A DNA stretch of 64,000 bases from Mactromeris polynyma (lineage: Eukaryota; Mollusca; Bivalvia; Venerida; Mactridae): assembly GCA_032209605.1 (NCBI GenBank), contig JASFXZ010000029.1, positions 857,001 to 921,000 of the forward strand. The letters run 5' to 3'. The notes beneath the pieces were generated by a model. The model was not told the DNA's origin. It did not search any database and saw only the letters and a list, made by a program, of their open reading frames with translations. Made by a program: the position numbers and the translations under genes. Positions 1 to 12,275 of this stretch are shown here, piece after piece (positions within the stretch are counted from its first letter, which is position 1; each line of letters starts with the position of its first letter).

Positions 1-596
1 AGATGCCTGTGATTGATTCAGGCCATGAAGAAGATTCTGATTCCAGCACGGACCTTGATGCAGCATTCGTAAGAAAATTTAACATGTGCCATTCCAAGGA
101 ATGTGAAAAGATTGAAACATCGCTTCAAGACTTCAGTGAAACATCAGGCATTGACAAACCTCTAATGAATTCTACTCGTAAACTTGTTAACTACAGCATT
201 ACTGATGACGAGCTGGATAATACCGATGATGCTATAGACAACAGTGATCTTTATGACGAAGAGGACGGTATGAATAATGATGACAAATGTTTTAGATTTG
301 TAAATCATGGTTTAGAAATTGGCGGAATGGATTCCACGATTGAGGAAATACGAGCATCGATTTCTGATAGGACGAGAAAATATATGGTAAAGAAAACAGT
401 AGTATGTGCGGCGAGTAGTTCGCCGAAACTGAACTATGATGTTACAAATTACATCAAATCTATATTTAAACCTCAGTGTGAGAACGAAGATGAAGAAATG
501 AACAGTTTTATGAAATCAATGATCTTAGATGACTCGAGCGATGAAGGATTAAGTTCAATGGGTAGCGATCAAGAAAGAGAAGAAGTGAACGTGTGA
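1..596 (+). CDS. RASSF9/10: RASSF9/10-like protein, C-terminal part (5' end outside window)
   Basis: The reading frame is open from the window edge (frame starting at base 3) to TGA at 594-596, so only the C-terminal ~197 residues are seen. No Ras-association domain is visible; it would lie upstream. The assignment rests on two motifs: DSGHEEDSDSSTDLDAAF near the left end and SDEGLSSMGSDQE close to the C-terminus, which resemble the C-terminal Ser/Asp-rich signatures of animal RASSF9/RASSF10. Both are paralleled in the complete paralogue ending at 14076 (SGQEDDSFGLDTAF and SDEGLSSFDSDDE), which also shares an acidic stretch followed by ESFM/NSFM. The two genes are tandem, on the same strand, about 12 kb apart. 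N-terminal RASSF proteins are scaffolds with a Ras-association domain; a function here is inferred only from family. The first ATG at base 3 is internal and is not the real start. Confidence 0.7.
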   Translation, partial: MPVIDSGHEEDSDSSTDLDAAFVRKFNMCHSKECEKIETSLQDFSETSGIDKPLMNSTRKLVNYSITDDELDNTDDAIDNSDLYDEEDGMNNDDKCFRFVNHGLEIGGMDSTIEEIRASISDRTRKYMVKKTVVCAASSSPKLNYDVTNYIKSIFKPQCENEDEEMNSFMKSMILDDSSDEGLSSMGSDQEREEVNV

Positions 597-1010
597 TTCT
601 GTCTAACAATAGCTGTGTGAATATATAATGTGAACATTTGTATAGTTTGTTATTTTTGTATGTTCGTATATTTAGATGTTCTGCGATGTTTGTTGGATCC
701 TTTTCTTCCTGTATCTTCCTGTCATTCTGTCTATTTCTCTGTCTTGCTTGAACTCGTTTCTCTGTCTACACTATATTCAAGTGTCTCACTGTATTATATT
801 GAATTATTTATTAACAATGTCGATTTACTTTGTTGTATGATGTTTAACAGTATGTATAGCGGTTGGAGTAGGCCTATTTATTTATCTAGAAGAAAAAATA
901 TGTAAATATGTGTGTGTGCATTTAGAGTGGTGAAATTATATTTCTATTTCTATTATCAACTTACGCTGGAAGTGCTTATGAGTGTGAATAAAACATATGT
1001 CAATGTAAGT
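597..1010 (+). other. 3' UTR of the upstream RASSF-like gene with polyadenylation signal
   Basis: The sequence after the TGA stop is A+T-rich and noncoding. An AATAAA hexamer lies at 987-992, followed about 15-25 bases later by a T/G-rich stretch (gtaagtttttcgttgtttta), the usual arrangement of a poly(A) site. Transcript end near 1010 is inferred. The 91-codon open frame at 630-905 in this stretch has no recognisable domain. Confidence 0.5.
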
Positions 1011-2173
1011 TTTTCGTTGTTTTATATTGTTAATATAAATTAATACTGAAGTAATCACATAGAAATAACAATCCAAAGTCTATTCCAAAATATAAGGCAT
1101 ACTGCCCTTGATTTCACATAAACAAACAATGCAAATATAATATACAACAATAACGAAATATTATACATTGGTCAATGGCAATAATATCATTTTGACGTAC
1201 ACAACAGTATGGTTGATTAACACAATATTACTCATAATAAAGTACATTGAAACAATATGAACAATAATGAAATAGTGAAGAGAACATAGAATACATTTTA
1301 CAGTATAACTTATTTCCATGTATAATACAACTTGTTTCTTCTGGGTATCTTTTTACAGTATTCTGATTGCTACGAACGGCAATATTTGGGAGAACATTTG
1401 ATTGAAACAACGAAACATAAGTATTCAAAATCGTCAAAGTTCAACATATCAGACCGTTTTGTCATTTTTTAGTCAGTATACTCTAAATGCAAAAGGGGGG
1501 TTATATCTTCGATCAGTGTAACAGTACTGTGTGTATCTATGGTAATATTTCTGCGATTGTGTTTTACTTGCATGCAGGGACACAATGATAACAGTACTAA
1601 CGAGGTAAAAGACATACACAATATCAATGTACCATCATTGTACGGACTCCAAAGCAGCACAGGCTTCGGCAACCAAAGGTAACAAACATGAGAAATAAAC
1701 GTCCTTAATGTACATTGTACAGGTATTATAAAGAGTCAATGTCTTCCATATGTTTGCAGCAGTATCAAATCGGGCATAAAACAAAGTTTACATAAAGAAA
1801 ATCATAAGTATACACGTATATTGTATGCTATTAACGATTCATTAATATACATGAACACTCTTGGAAATTGACTGTCATATGTTGTATTATACAAGATATG
1901 CTGGTCAGTATAAGATGGCCAGGGACGAGTAGTGACGGTTTTGTGTGGAAGTTATATACCGGTTATTGTTCATATATAGAGACTTTCCGAGAAGAGTTTC
2001 AAGTGCTCAATGAATGTGTAGAGAGATAATGTTCTACATGGGTAATATATGGTGTTGTAATCGAAAACCAACTGGCATTCTCCACATAGCTAGTCAGTGT
2101 TATACATTGTACATTTACAGTGTGAACTAAACGGAATGTTTAACCATACTTCGTTCTCCTACCCAGACTACCA
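1011..2173. other. Intergenic DNA, nothing recognised
   Basis: Unique-looking A+T-rich DNA between the upstream RASSF-like gene and the first MITE. Small open frames are short, low-complexity and without recognisable motifs. Confidence 0.4.
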
Positions 2174-2512
2174 GGGGTCTTATTCACAAACATGTTAAGA
2201 CTGAAACTCAGGCTTAGACTTTAAATTTGCAAAAATATGTTTACCACCGTTTTATCTGACTTGTTGTTGTTACCCACTGTACAAGTTTTCCATCAATACT
2301 GTTAATAACATACGGTGGCACAGAGGTGACATGTGTATGTTTTTTTATTTATCTCGTGCGCACGACATACTAAGTCGTGCGCACGAGATAAATAAAAACA
2401 TACACATGTCACCTCTGTGCCACCGTAAAAACAGCTTATAAACAATACAATATTTTATATTTTAAAGTCTAAATCTGTGTTTTATCCTTAGATTGGTTGT
2501 GAATAAGACACC
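2174..2512. mobile_element. MITE, family GGGGYCTTATTCACAAAC, with a nested foldback element
   Basis: The left end (ggggtcttattcacaaac, then aagactgaaactcaggct and agactttaaa) is matched in inverted orientation at the right end (tttaaagtct ... ggttgtgaataagacacc), giving long imperfect TIRs. A second copy of the same family lies at 5683-5943. The centre of this copy is interrupted by the palindrome at 2311-2427. No coding capacity; a nonautonomous DNA transposon of unassigned superfamily. Confidence 0.75.
2311..2427. repeat. Near-perfect palindromic foldback element (~55-bp arms)
   Basis: The left arm begins tacggtggcacagaggtgac and continues to tcgtgcgcacga. A ~6-base centre (atacta) separates it from an almost perfectly complementary right arm ending gtcacctctgtgccaccgta; I see only a one-base difference in a T run. 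Each arm contains its own smaller palindrome, tcgtgcgcacga. The ends are flanked by TA. It sits inside the MITE at 2174-2512, so it inserted later. Confidence 0.85.
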
Positions 2513-4242
2513 AGTCTGTAATCTACCGATTCTCTCATGTTTGAGAATGGCAATACATTAAAAAAGATAGGTATTTTAGTTAATATCAATTACTTGTTGC
2601 AATGTTTGAACACATAGTTTGGTAATTTTGAATTATTATGTTACTTGCGAACATGGCTAGTTTTACTATTCATACAGAACTGCGCGTCGGCCTTAACGCC
2701 TTTTGTAATCGCACTAACGATATATGTTTCTATGACAACAACGCATCGTTACCTGTATAATAAGAACTTTTGACTTTTTGGACACAATGACCTCATACAT
2801 TTAATTCTGAGTATTGAACTGTCAAGCTTCTAATGATCTTGTCTCACTTTAAAATCATTAAATGGACATAAAACGTTGGAATTTACGACGAAAACAAGAT
2901 GTATTATTTCATCTCGCCATGAGCAACTGAGCACGCTATCTAGGGAAATGAGATGTGTTTTGTGTACAATTGATTGAAATTAATGACCCGAGCTCTAACA
3001 TTGTAATAAATCGTAATCTAACCATACGGGGAACATGACCGTGAGGGAAGGTTGGGAGTCATTGAATTCATGTCAACTGCACTGATGTACACTCGTATGG
3101 TGACCTAGGTTTGAGCAATACATGACTGTTTTTGCAATTATGAGACTGAAACCTAATTTTTCATTTTTATACAGACATATACATTGTATGTAAATAACAA
3201 TGGCACAAACTTCAAATAAGTTAATTAAACGTTATCAATGAATTAAATTTTACTTTTCATTAAGCACAATTCCCTTCTAATGCGACGAAATCGTGTTAAT
3301 ATATAAGTTCGTCTTTAATATATTGATAAACATATAGAATATAGCGTTAGACAGTCAAATATCATGAATAAATCTAAAATGAAGGAATTCCATTCTCACA
3401 GGCCACATATCTTCCGCTTATATCATGACGAACTCCGGAACTATATGAATATTGTTCACACGCGTTCCCGAAAAATGAAGATTACAGTTGCTATGGCTCG
3501 AATAATGTGATATAGAACGTACCATTTTATAACATATATGTGTATAACGATGGTCAACATGCCTTAAGATATTATTCAAGACGGGTATAATCATATATTT
3601 GACAATGATAAACACAATTAACAGAACCAAATTCTTGTTACACGTCGAGTGAACAAATAAGTCAAGGTAACAAACCTTAAAATTTATTTTTCTAATTAAA
3701 AAAACGCATTATATATCCGGTCAGTTGGTGTACAAACTTTTGGACATTACGGGTCACATAGTTTCTGAAACCAAAGACGACTACATCACGCCTGTTTGCA
3801 TTTCGTTGTTGTAACAGGAGGATAATGGGACGCGAAAAATGACAATTTCATAGCTAGGCAGCGATTAAAGTGACATAAACGTTCGATTTTACTTGTTAAA
3901 CAATAATGTTTCCGTCTTGAATCAAGTGTCACTTGAAAATGAACTAATTTACACTAAAAGAGAGGTCAAGTATAGCAGAGAGAACCAGAGACTTTCTGTC
4001 TATCCTGATCGTAAAATGATGACATCGTCGTCATCTGTAACCTGCTTGCTGTCACACAACATATATATTATTTGTGGACATTTCTAGAATGTCGTGAGAA
4101 AGTTATTTACAGAATGTTACAGTCATCCTTTACCAAACCCGTATAGACAATTCCCTCCAACTTTAGAGTCGCGTATCGTAGAAAATACGCACAATTGGAT
4201 GTCAAATCAACGAATCAATATTTTCACGAAAATACTGATTTA
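2513..4242. other. Intergenic DNA, nothing recognised
   Basis: A+T-rich DNA with only short, unconvincing open frames on both strands. No protein motif, RNA gene or obvious repeat was recognised. Confidence 0.35.
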
Positions 4243-4490
4243 TATACTCAGTACTGTTAAAGACGCAAAATGTAACATTTCTCAAATGTCATGAACTTAT
4301 CCAAGATAAGAACTTAACATGATATTATTTCAGTCTACACAGTGATAAAAACTAAAGATTCTTTCAATCAACGGGTATCTTAATATCAAAATGAGCTTTA
4401 AAACACACTAAAATTACATTCAAAAAATTAAAAGACATATCACAGGTACAAAAATGTGCGTTTTTAAATGTACATGTTCTGTGTATATAT
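4243..4490. mobile_element. MITE, family ATACTCAGTA-TTTAAAAACGCA (copy 1)
   Basis: The left end reads atactcagtactgttaaagacgcaaa and the right end tgcgtttttaaatgtac, inverted relative to each other. Internal parts (catgaactta, taagaactta, tcaatcaacgggtat, gtttaaaacacac) align with the copy at 5248-5496. Noncoding; superfamily unassigned. Confidence 0.65.
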
Positions 4491-5247
4491 ATAGATTTAC
4501 CAATATTTGTAAGCTCGATTATGACAAAAGCATTATTCTATTTGCATTACTCTAGAGTTTGTGGTCCCGGAAACGGGTTTGGTGTGCAATGAGGTGCGGT
4601 CGTGGCCTAAGTGAGGCCCTCACCTAAAACCTCCAATTTGAGAGGCCGACACAATATCCCCTACACGACAACTCCCTCTCGTTCTAACGTACGGGTGATG
4701 ATTATCGCCAACGTTTAAATTGAACAAATGAAAGTATAAAATACCAAATGTCCGAGTAATACTTGTAAATTTATTGTGTTAATTTTAACATTTTAGCTAC
4801 TTGTCCCCTACTTGTCTCCAGGTCAGTCGATCAATCGTGTAACTGATAAAACATGTTTATAGTTTTTTTTAAGAATCGCTTATTGAAACATGAAGTGTTG
4901 AATCGAGGCATTCTAGAGTCCATGGAGATATATGTCTGAACCCTTAATACAATTTTAAGCACACGTCAAAGTTTTGTAAATCTTCACTGAAATTAAATTT
5001 AATCTTCTGTGGCCGGACCCTTAATCTTGTGGATTAGAGGTCATAGTCTGAAGGGGGTCAACAAGATTCTACAGGAGGTCAGTTGGATGCACGCAAGATA
5101 ATGCGAGTCTTCTAGAGGGTGTATACAATAATTAGGCTTAAGACAAATATTTATACATTCCGTATACATTCATGTATATACTTGTGTATAATACATGAAA
5201 CAGAAGATATGACATCACCCGCTACCAACATCATCATATTCTAAAAA

Positions 5248-5496
5248 TATACTCTATTCTTTCACAAAACGCAAACTGTAAGATTCTCAAAGTGCATGAA
5301 CTTACCTACCTGGGAATGCAAGACAAGAACTTATCATGATAATATATAATTTTACACAATGATGAACGCGAAATTTGCTATCAATCAACGGGTATTTTCA
5401 TATCAAAATGAGTTTTAAAACACACAGTAATTGCATTTTAAGGAAATAATTTATAACAGGTACACAAATGTGCGTTTTTAAATGTACTGAGTATAC
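5248..5496. mobile_element. MITE, family ATACTCAGTA-TTTAAAAACGCA (copy 2)
   Basis: Begins atatactctattctttcacaaaacgcaaa and ends tgcgtttttaaatgtactgagtatac, so the right end is the inverse of the family left end. Internal sequence (catgaactta, caagaacttatcatgata, caatcaacgggtattttcat) is clearly related to copy 1 about 1 kb upstream in the same orientation. Confidence 0.7.
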
Positions 5497-5682
5497 TTTG
5501 ATATTCAATGTGCAGTTATGTATGTTATGCACTTCCACAAAGCGCTTTGATTCCATTGGCGTTACATTCACATTCGAGAGTATGAAATGTGTCGGAATAA
5601 GCACTCGATGCTAAAGGAGAGTATGTATGTTGCTGTTTGTGATTTAACGAACCCCTGGTGGTCATGTAATATGGGCAACATA

Positions 5683-5943
5683 GGGGCATTACTCATAAAC
5701 ACTTTTAGTCTGAAACTCAGACTTTGACTTCATATTTCCAAAACTTATATTAACCAGCATTTTGTTTTCATGGAATCTAAACAAATGAAATTCCGTCTGA
5801 ATAAGTGTTGTTTCCCTCTGTACGCTTTTGCCATTTCATATTAAAGTATGTATTATTATAACAACGTAGAAGCAAACAGAACATTTAATAATTTAAAGTC
5901 TAAGTCTGAGTTTCAGACTTATAATGTTTGTGAATAAGGCCCC
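5683..5943. mobile_element. MITE, family GGGGYCTTATTCACAAAC (copy without nested insert)
   Basis: The left end (ggggcattactcataaac, gtctgaaactcagacttt) and right end (aaagtctaagtctgagttt, tgtgaataaggcccc) are inverted repeats of ~50 bp. This copy shows the empty form of the element at 2174-2512 and so marks where the foldback inserted there. Confidence 0.75.
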
Positions 5944-6860
5944 TGAAGTATGAAAGGCGTTGTGCAAAATGTGGAACCTTGTTCTGTCTGATCCCATGTT
6001 CTGTGATTCTATAAGCAATATCAGTATCGTTAAATACACGAATATGTCTAGGTAATATATCAGTTCGAAGAGTGCGTATTTGTTACGTTAACATTACTAT
6101 TTAACATATTATGGACATGCCACCTTCTTATAAGTCAATTTAATAATTAATACATGTTATCATTATACCGTTCATGGTCGACACAGTATTACTAGGAATA
6201 AACACACCCATGTATGAGCAAACGACTCGTAGAAATACGAACTTAAGTTGGATATTATATTTAAACTAACTATTTCGGTTTCAAAAGTAAACGATTAAAA
6301 ATTAACTTCAACGGCACAGATTGCATAACTTAGAACGCAAGTCAAAACGTTTTGATACAGGCATATATACAAATACAGTTTGATCAAAACGTGTTTTGGC
6401 GAAATTCTTCTTTTGATCTTGGGGGATACTTAGAACTCAAAGATTTAGTGCACGCCCTTATCAGTGCTCCATCATTCTGTACCCTAACTATCGTAAGCTG
6501 TGGGATTTTCGCACATACTCAGTCAGGTATCTATACGGGGCCCGTTAAATCCCTTTTCTAAATCCATTAGCAAACAACTTATCCCACATAACATACAATG
6601 TGATAACAATGTCCACTTGAAGAAGATGACCCTTAATGTTGATAATGTTGATAATCTTTCAGACAAATATCCCTAATGTTTCTACTTAAGTAATCCTATT
6701 ACTAACACAGAGATTTCTAATTATGGAAACAAATTGAATATAATTCATATGTTATGAGTAAGATTACTTCAATGATACAAATTAGTTTCATAAAAAAAAA
6801 TACTGGAATGTTTTTGTCACAGTCATTACTTCTCTTAGTTGGGGGTGAACGAAATGTAAA
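5944..6860. other. Intergenic DNA upstream of the RASSF-like promoter, nothing recognised
   Basis: A+T-rich unique DNA. The open frame at 6352-6561 has no recognisable domain. Confidence 0.35.
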
Positions 6861-6867
6861 GCGAGGT

Positions 6868-7006
6868 CACGTGTCAAGCAGACGACAAACTGAATGCGCG
6901 CCCTCCCACAAATCTTGCGGGGTTTTACGACGTGACGTCACCACGATGTCAATCACGTGACACCGGTATAAAACCTTTGACAGTTTAATGAGCATGACAA
7001 TTTTCA
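6868..7006 (+). promoter_or_regulatory. Candidate promoter of the second RASSF9/10-like gene: E-boxes, CRE, TATA box
   Basis: A compact motif group is visible: an E-box CACGTG at 6868-6873, a full palindromic cAMP-response element TGACGTCA at 6933-6940, a second CACGTG at 6954-6959 and TATAAAA at 6967-6973. An initiator-like TCAATT lies about 35 bases after the TATA box (near 7004-7009). The DNA here is locally less A+T-rich than its surroundings. Downstream lies a plausible noncoding exon with a strong donor at 7107. The link to the coding exon at 12616 is inferred from strand, order and absence of any other gene. If correct, CREB/ATF and bHLH factors would be candidate regulators. Confidence 0.55.
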
Positions 7007-7106
7007 ATTACCACCGCAGCAAAGTGTATTGGTGTTCAGTTTATTTAAAATTGTGAGTGAAAAAAATTATACATATTTGTGGACAAGCAATTTGGACTTT
7101 TATTAA
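7006..7106 (+). other. Candidate noncoding first exon of the RASSF9/10-like gene
   Basis: Begins about 30 bases after the TATA box and ends before AAG|GTATGT (donor GT at 7107-7108), a strong donor. An alternative donor, GTGAGT, lies near 7052. No ATG-initiated frame of note lies in the interval, consistent with a 5' UTR exon spliced to the acceptor at 12614-12615. Transcript evidence is needed to confirm the junction. Confidence 0.4.
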
Positions 7107-8887
7107 GGTATGTTGAAAAATGTTCATTTATTTTTTATTAATACTGTACTACTTAATAATAATATTTTTACAATAGAGTTTAAACATTTAGGAGTTCGTA
7201 TTAATCTGTTAACATTATAAACACTTAAATCAATCACGTACCTGTTGGAAGGAGAAAACCCACACAAGTTATTGGTTTTCGGTCTCATCCGTTTTACACT
7301 AACTATTGAACAAACTCGTTTTATGCAAAATGTTGTATATTGTATTATATTATTATGTTGTTCATAGTATGTAAATAAAATATGTTTAAACTAATAATAA
7401 TATTTTAAACAGTACGATGTGAATAAATTAGATTGAAAATGATGTAAACAACTCGATGCTTCACACTCTAACCTTGCTGGTCTGCTGTTCTCACATGAAC
7501 GTTTTATCAAGTATTATTATCATATTTTATAATGAATTTAGAGTGACCAATTTACACCTGCACATTTTAATATGAAATACACATTTTTTTGTTTATGTAT
7601 TATTGTAACTCTTGTAAACAGTTGATGTATATGTAAAAAGTGTCGTATAAGCTGCAACTTTGTTGGAATCAACCTATGTGTATATTATATATATCTTTTA
7701 TTAAAGTCTCTTTCTTGCATATAACACAACATTTCTTTAAAACAATACATACATATTCATGCAAGTCCATTCTATAAGAATTATAAGAGTCATAACACAT
7801 AGCCATAGCACAGTAATTATAAACATTCTATTTACAATCTGAATAGAATCACACTACTATATAAATAGATAAATTAAACGTTGAGAGGCTGGCATTAACC
7901 TTGACTACTAAGTATTAATATCCTAAAAGAAAGAACTACAAGAGATAAAAAAAAGTTATAAAAGATATGAAAATCATAACTAACACTAATGAGTATAATT
8001 TGAGACATTATAAAAAATCAAATGTTACATCAGATCAGATATATTTTATGTAGTATGATACATACATGTACATGAATATATGAAGTGAATATACACATCA
8101 TATAGTCTTTAATATTTAATTACTGTTAACCTAATAAGCATTTGTAGAATCATTATAATATATAAATTGTTATGCAGAATTATGACCTTTTGGTCAACTC
8201 ACAGGTGTCTTCTCCGCAACTGTATATGTTTGAATAATCATGTACATACATGTATGTATTTGTAAATATGTTGTCCTCATGGGCAGCGATGCTTATTGGT
8301 TTATGACATATACTATCATATATTATTACATTTGATACCGACGTTAGAAACTGGCTATGTGTTGCATGAACATGTTTTAAAAAAATGAATGTACTTAAAA
8401 AAGACAAACATATTATTTCTCAATATTGGACGTCAACTTGAAACTCAATTATGTTACATTTGTTGGTTTACATTGTTGACATTGGCTAGTAATAAACATT
8501 GTAGCAAAGGAAGTCCCTAACAAATGAACAAACAAATATCTTTTATTATACGTTTGATGATTCATGCAATACAATGAGCATTTACCTGCTCGAGTGATTC
8601 GGATACAGTTTTGTTCTGTTCTAGATTGATGTAAGATTTGATAATCTTCGTTTGAATCATTATTAATGGAAATTATTGTAAAGCATGACACGTTTTGAAA
8701 CAATTTCGCGTCTTCCTGTCTTTACAACGATTTGGGGTATTCAATTACAAGCTTGTTAGTCATTGTGGATGAGTCTGAAGTTAGTTACGTGGAAACAATG
8801 GATATAAACGCAGTATCAAGTAACATGAGGAGAGAATGGAAACTGTCATACAAATCTGTAAATATATGTAACAATGTACTTTATATA
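7107..8887. other. Putative first intron of RASSF9/10-like gene, 5' part
   Basis: Very A+T-rich DNA with short open frames on both strands and no recognised domain or RNA. Confidence 0.35.
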
Positions 8888-9042
8888 CAGTAAAACCTCG
8901 CTTAAAGACCACTTCAATGATAAGACCATCACAAAATTAAGAACACAATTTACAAGTCCATTTTCACTGTTTTGCTCTTTATTCAACATCAACATTAATA
9001 CCACCTCAGTATCAATGATGGTCTTATTACTAAGGTTAACTG
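8888..9042. mobile_element. Pogo/Tc1-like MITE, CAGTAAAACCTC family (copy 1)
   Basis: Flanked by TA on both sides. Begins CAGTAAAACCTCGCTTAAAG and ends with the degraded inverse GGTTAACTG. Internal family words are AAGACCA, AAATTAAGAACACAATTT, AAGTCCATTTTCACTG and GGTCTTATTA. TA target duplication with a CAGT... TIR is typical of the Tc1/mariner-pogo group; no transposase remains. Confidence 0.85.
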
Positions 9043-10448
9043 TAATTTGAAATCAAACTGATAACTGACTTGAATTTTGATTATGCGAGTTTAGACGAAA
9101 CCTCCTTGCTAGTAAATTCGGGTCCATAAGGTATTGTTTTGTGTTCCTCCTCTCTCTTCGTTGTCTACGTCTGTCTAGGGAAGTTCTAATAAATTTGTCT
9201 TCATTTTTATGAATGTGTGCGTCACTTTCAATGCTGAAAGAATTACACTGCCTTACATAAAACGCTGTTTAGTCATTTTCTTTAGTACTACATTTTAAAT
9301 CCTTAACTATAAAATACCAATATATGCATGCTATGAATATATTTTTATATACAATAGTTCATGCGGTTCTATTTCTGATAAGGCATGGCCATGAGCAAGT
9401 TCTTGTCAAATTTAAACCCAAACGTTGTTTTAGCAGCAAAATTGTCGAGAACAACTTATTTTTTCATATCCAGTACATTTATTATAACCATGGTAACTGT
9501 GCATTGAGTAAAACACTTATAATTTAATACAAGATAGACGGAAAATTTAATATACACTGTGGTAATGTTTTATATCATTGCAAAACAAAGCGAGGTTTGG
9601 GAATCAGCAAACGTTCGAGTTGAAGTCACAAGATATATGCAATGTCTGTAATGACCGGATACATAACTTAGATATGAACTGTTCTCACTCCAAAAGTAAA
9701 ATAAAACGTCTCGATTAAACGCTAGTTTTTTCCAGAACAGCACAATTAAATTATAATACACATGACACGCCGTGCAATGACCAGATTTAGTAATTATCCA
9801 CAATTGTCGACATTCCGTGACAAGTTTTATCACCACACATGATTAGCTAGAGTCAGTGTTTGACAACTATGTAATATAATATACATGTATCTCGTGTGGT
9901 GTATACATGTACAAGACGATACAGCAAGTCCGATACTTGGTGATTTATGTACTGAATGGGATACTGTTGAGTTTTATGGTCAATATTAAGTGATTTAATG
10001 GTTGTCGAAAACTGTTACTTTTCAACGTTTTGAACAAGGTAAATAGAACATTAAGGGAACACATTAGGGGTTGTTAAGAACAGCTTTGATGTCCAACCTA
10101 ATGTTTAAATCTAAACATTTTGACAAATGACATCTTCTCGACACTATTTGACACACCAGGAACGAGCTACCGGTAGTAACGTTTATACTTCTCGGATCGG
10201 GGTTTTTATGTATTTTGACTATTAGAATGCTATGATTTATAAGTGAAATGATGTTGACTTTGACTGTCGTCTTTATGTCAATTAAGTATGCCGGGTCAAA
10301 AAGAAAGCGTGCATGGGATAGTATGGATGTTTTTCGATGTCGATACCATGGGATAAACACCTAAAATATACCCATTAAGATGCAATACAGATAATAAAAA
10401 ATATACCGCCAGATAGAAATTAAAATGATCTTTCAGTTGGTACCAATA
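9043..10448. other. Putative RASSF intron, middle part, nothing recognised
   Basis: A+T-rich DNA with unconvincing open frames on both strands (9324-9527 plus; 9570-9836 and 10064-10360 minus), none with a motif I recognise. Confidence 0.35.
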
Positions 10449-12275
10449 GTCCTTTCCCAAAACTAGGTAGTCTCCCTTAGTAAATCACCGCTTACTTCCC
10501 CTGATTACTTCTTTAGTACTTCCGGGGACTATTAGCGTCGGGTCAATAATGGCGGAGATAGCGAAAATTATCGAAGCGTGCAAGAATGACTCATTTAGTA
10601 GTTATAAAGTGGATTAAACTTACCCCATTGTAAAAATCAGCCTTTTAAGATGTTAAATCCTAATTAAAATCATGTGGTTAATATTGAAAGTTATTCCAAA
10701 AAAAGCCATCAAACAATCCCATAAGAAATTTTCACGGACCACGATTTCATCATCACTATTTCTAAATAAGTTGGTAATTTTCCACTTCAATTCTGATATT
10801 TTCATCAAAGTTTAATTGTATTAATCCATTTCCACGCCAATTAAATAGTTTTAAAGACTGCTGTGAAAAACAATCTGGGTTTAATAATCTTTAAAAAGGT
10901 GTAAAGAGCAATACGTCATCGAGCAATACGTCATCGTACACAAGTCTATTTTCTTAAAATTTCACCACAGGTACTTATTGTCTGTGTTGCAATTCTTGTG
11001 ACAACAATTTAATTTTCAACAAGAATAAACATCAAAGATGTTTGAAGTCACTGGCTAAGTCTTTGAAGTAAATATTTTTGGAGGACAGTTGCAGCCACGT
11101 TGTGAATTACAAACTGAGATCAAAGATTGATATGACCTTATCATTGCAATTATCAATGGGATTAATTAAATCAAACAGGAAATAGCAATATGTATTAACA
11201 CATAATAAAGATCTCCTGGGGTTTTATGACTCTTATGTTTTTACAGCTGACCAGTAGGACTAATCTTCTGCGTAGGGCGTGGCTTATGAATTGCAAAACA
11301 ATTAGCATCAACCAATCAGATTAAATGAACCATAATAAATATATATTAATTAATGTCAATTATCATTAGCTGTGATAATAGAGCTCCTGAAGGCAATTTT
11401 AACATTTAGGAATATTTGCATGTGCCAACATACGCCAATGTAACTGTAACTGTATTAGTAAATCTGCATTTGTGTTTGAGCATAGATTTTGCTTGTATAA
11501 ATTAATTTTATAACAAAATATAAATATTGACTAAAATGGTGACTGTAGTATAAACTTTGATTATATATAAATAATTATAATTGCTAATTAATATGTTCTA
11601 TTGGGATTATAAACCCAATTTCACCACAATTTTTTTAGTGCATGTTTATCTCAAATTATATTTTTCTGTATCTTTTATAATTGTTTTTCACAGCATTCTT
11701 TTGAAATAAATAGTTTACAAGGAAGTGTATTAGTACAATTAAACTAAATGAAAATATCCAAACTGAAGCGGTCATTTTCGGAAAATGACCGACATTTTTA
11801 GAAATAGTTATGATGCAATCGTGCTCTGAAAGTTTTCTGGAAATGGACTGTTTGATCGCCGTTTATGGATTAACTTTTATTATTAACCATATATTTTTGG
11901 TGGAATTAACATCTTACAAGATTGCTCTTTGCATTAGTGTAAGTTAAAATTACGGTACTTATTATAAAAAAACGAAAATTTATTGGAAACTTGCCACGAG
12001 TATGTGAAGAAATTACGCTTCCGCGAGTGCAGCGTAAAATCGCTACCTATGATGTTTTAAATGCAGTTTATGCAAAGACTTATATAGTAACCCAATTTTT
12101 TTACATGCTTTAGCTTAAGGAAAGAGCGATCTTTTCATAAGAATAAATTAGAATGTCCGAATTTTACGAAAAAAATGGATTTATAGTGGTTTAAAAACAA
12201 GTTGAGTGAAAACGCGTGATCATGGAGATGGTATTAGGGCTTTTCAAGGGAGACTACCTAGTTTTGGGAAAGGCC
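10449..12275. mobile_element. ~1.8-kb TIR transposon remnant, TIR CCTTTCCCAAAACTAGGTAG
   Basis: The left end GTCCTTTCCCAAAACTAGGT(AGTCTCCCTT) at 10449-10479 recurs as its inverse at 12246-12275 with about 28 consecutive matching bases. Both ends abut TA (10447-10448 and 12276-12277), fitting a TA target duplication. The interior is A+T-rich. A short reading frame starting ATGGCGGAGATAGCG at 10549 runs 22 codons to a stop and may be a decayed transposase start, but I cannot identify it. A 14-bp unit (gagcaatacgtcat) is duplicated near 10907-10934. The whole element lies in the putative first intron of the RASSF-like gene, about 340 bp before its coding exon. Confidence 0.75.
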
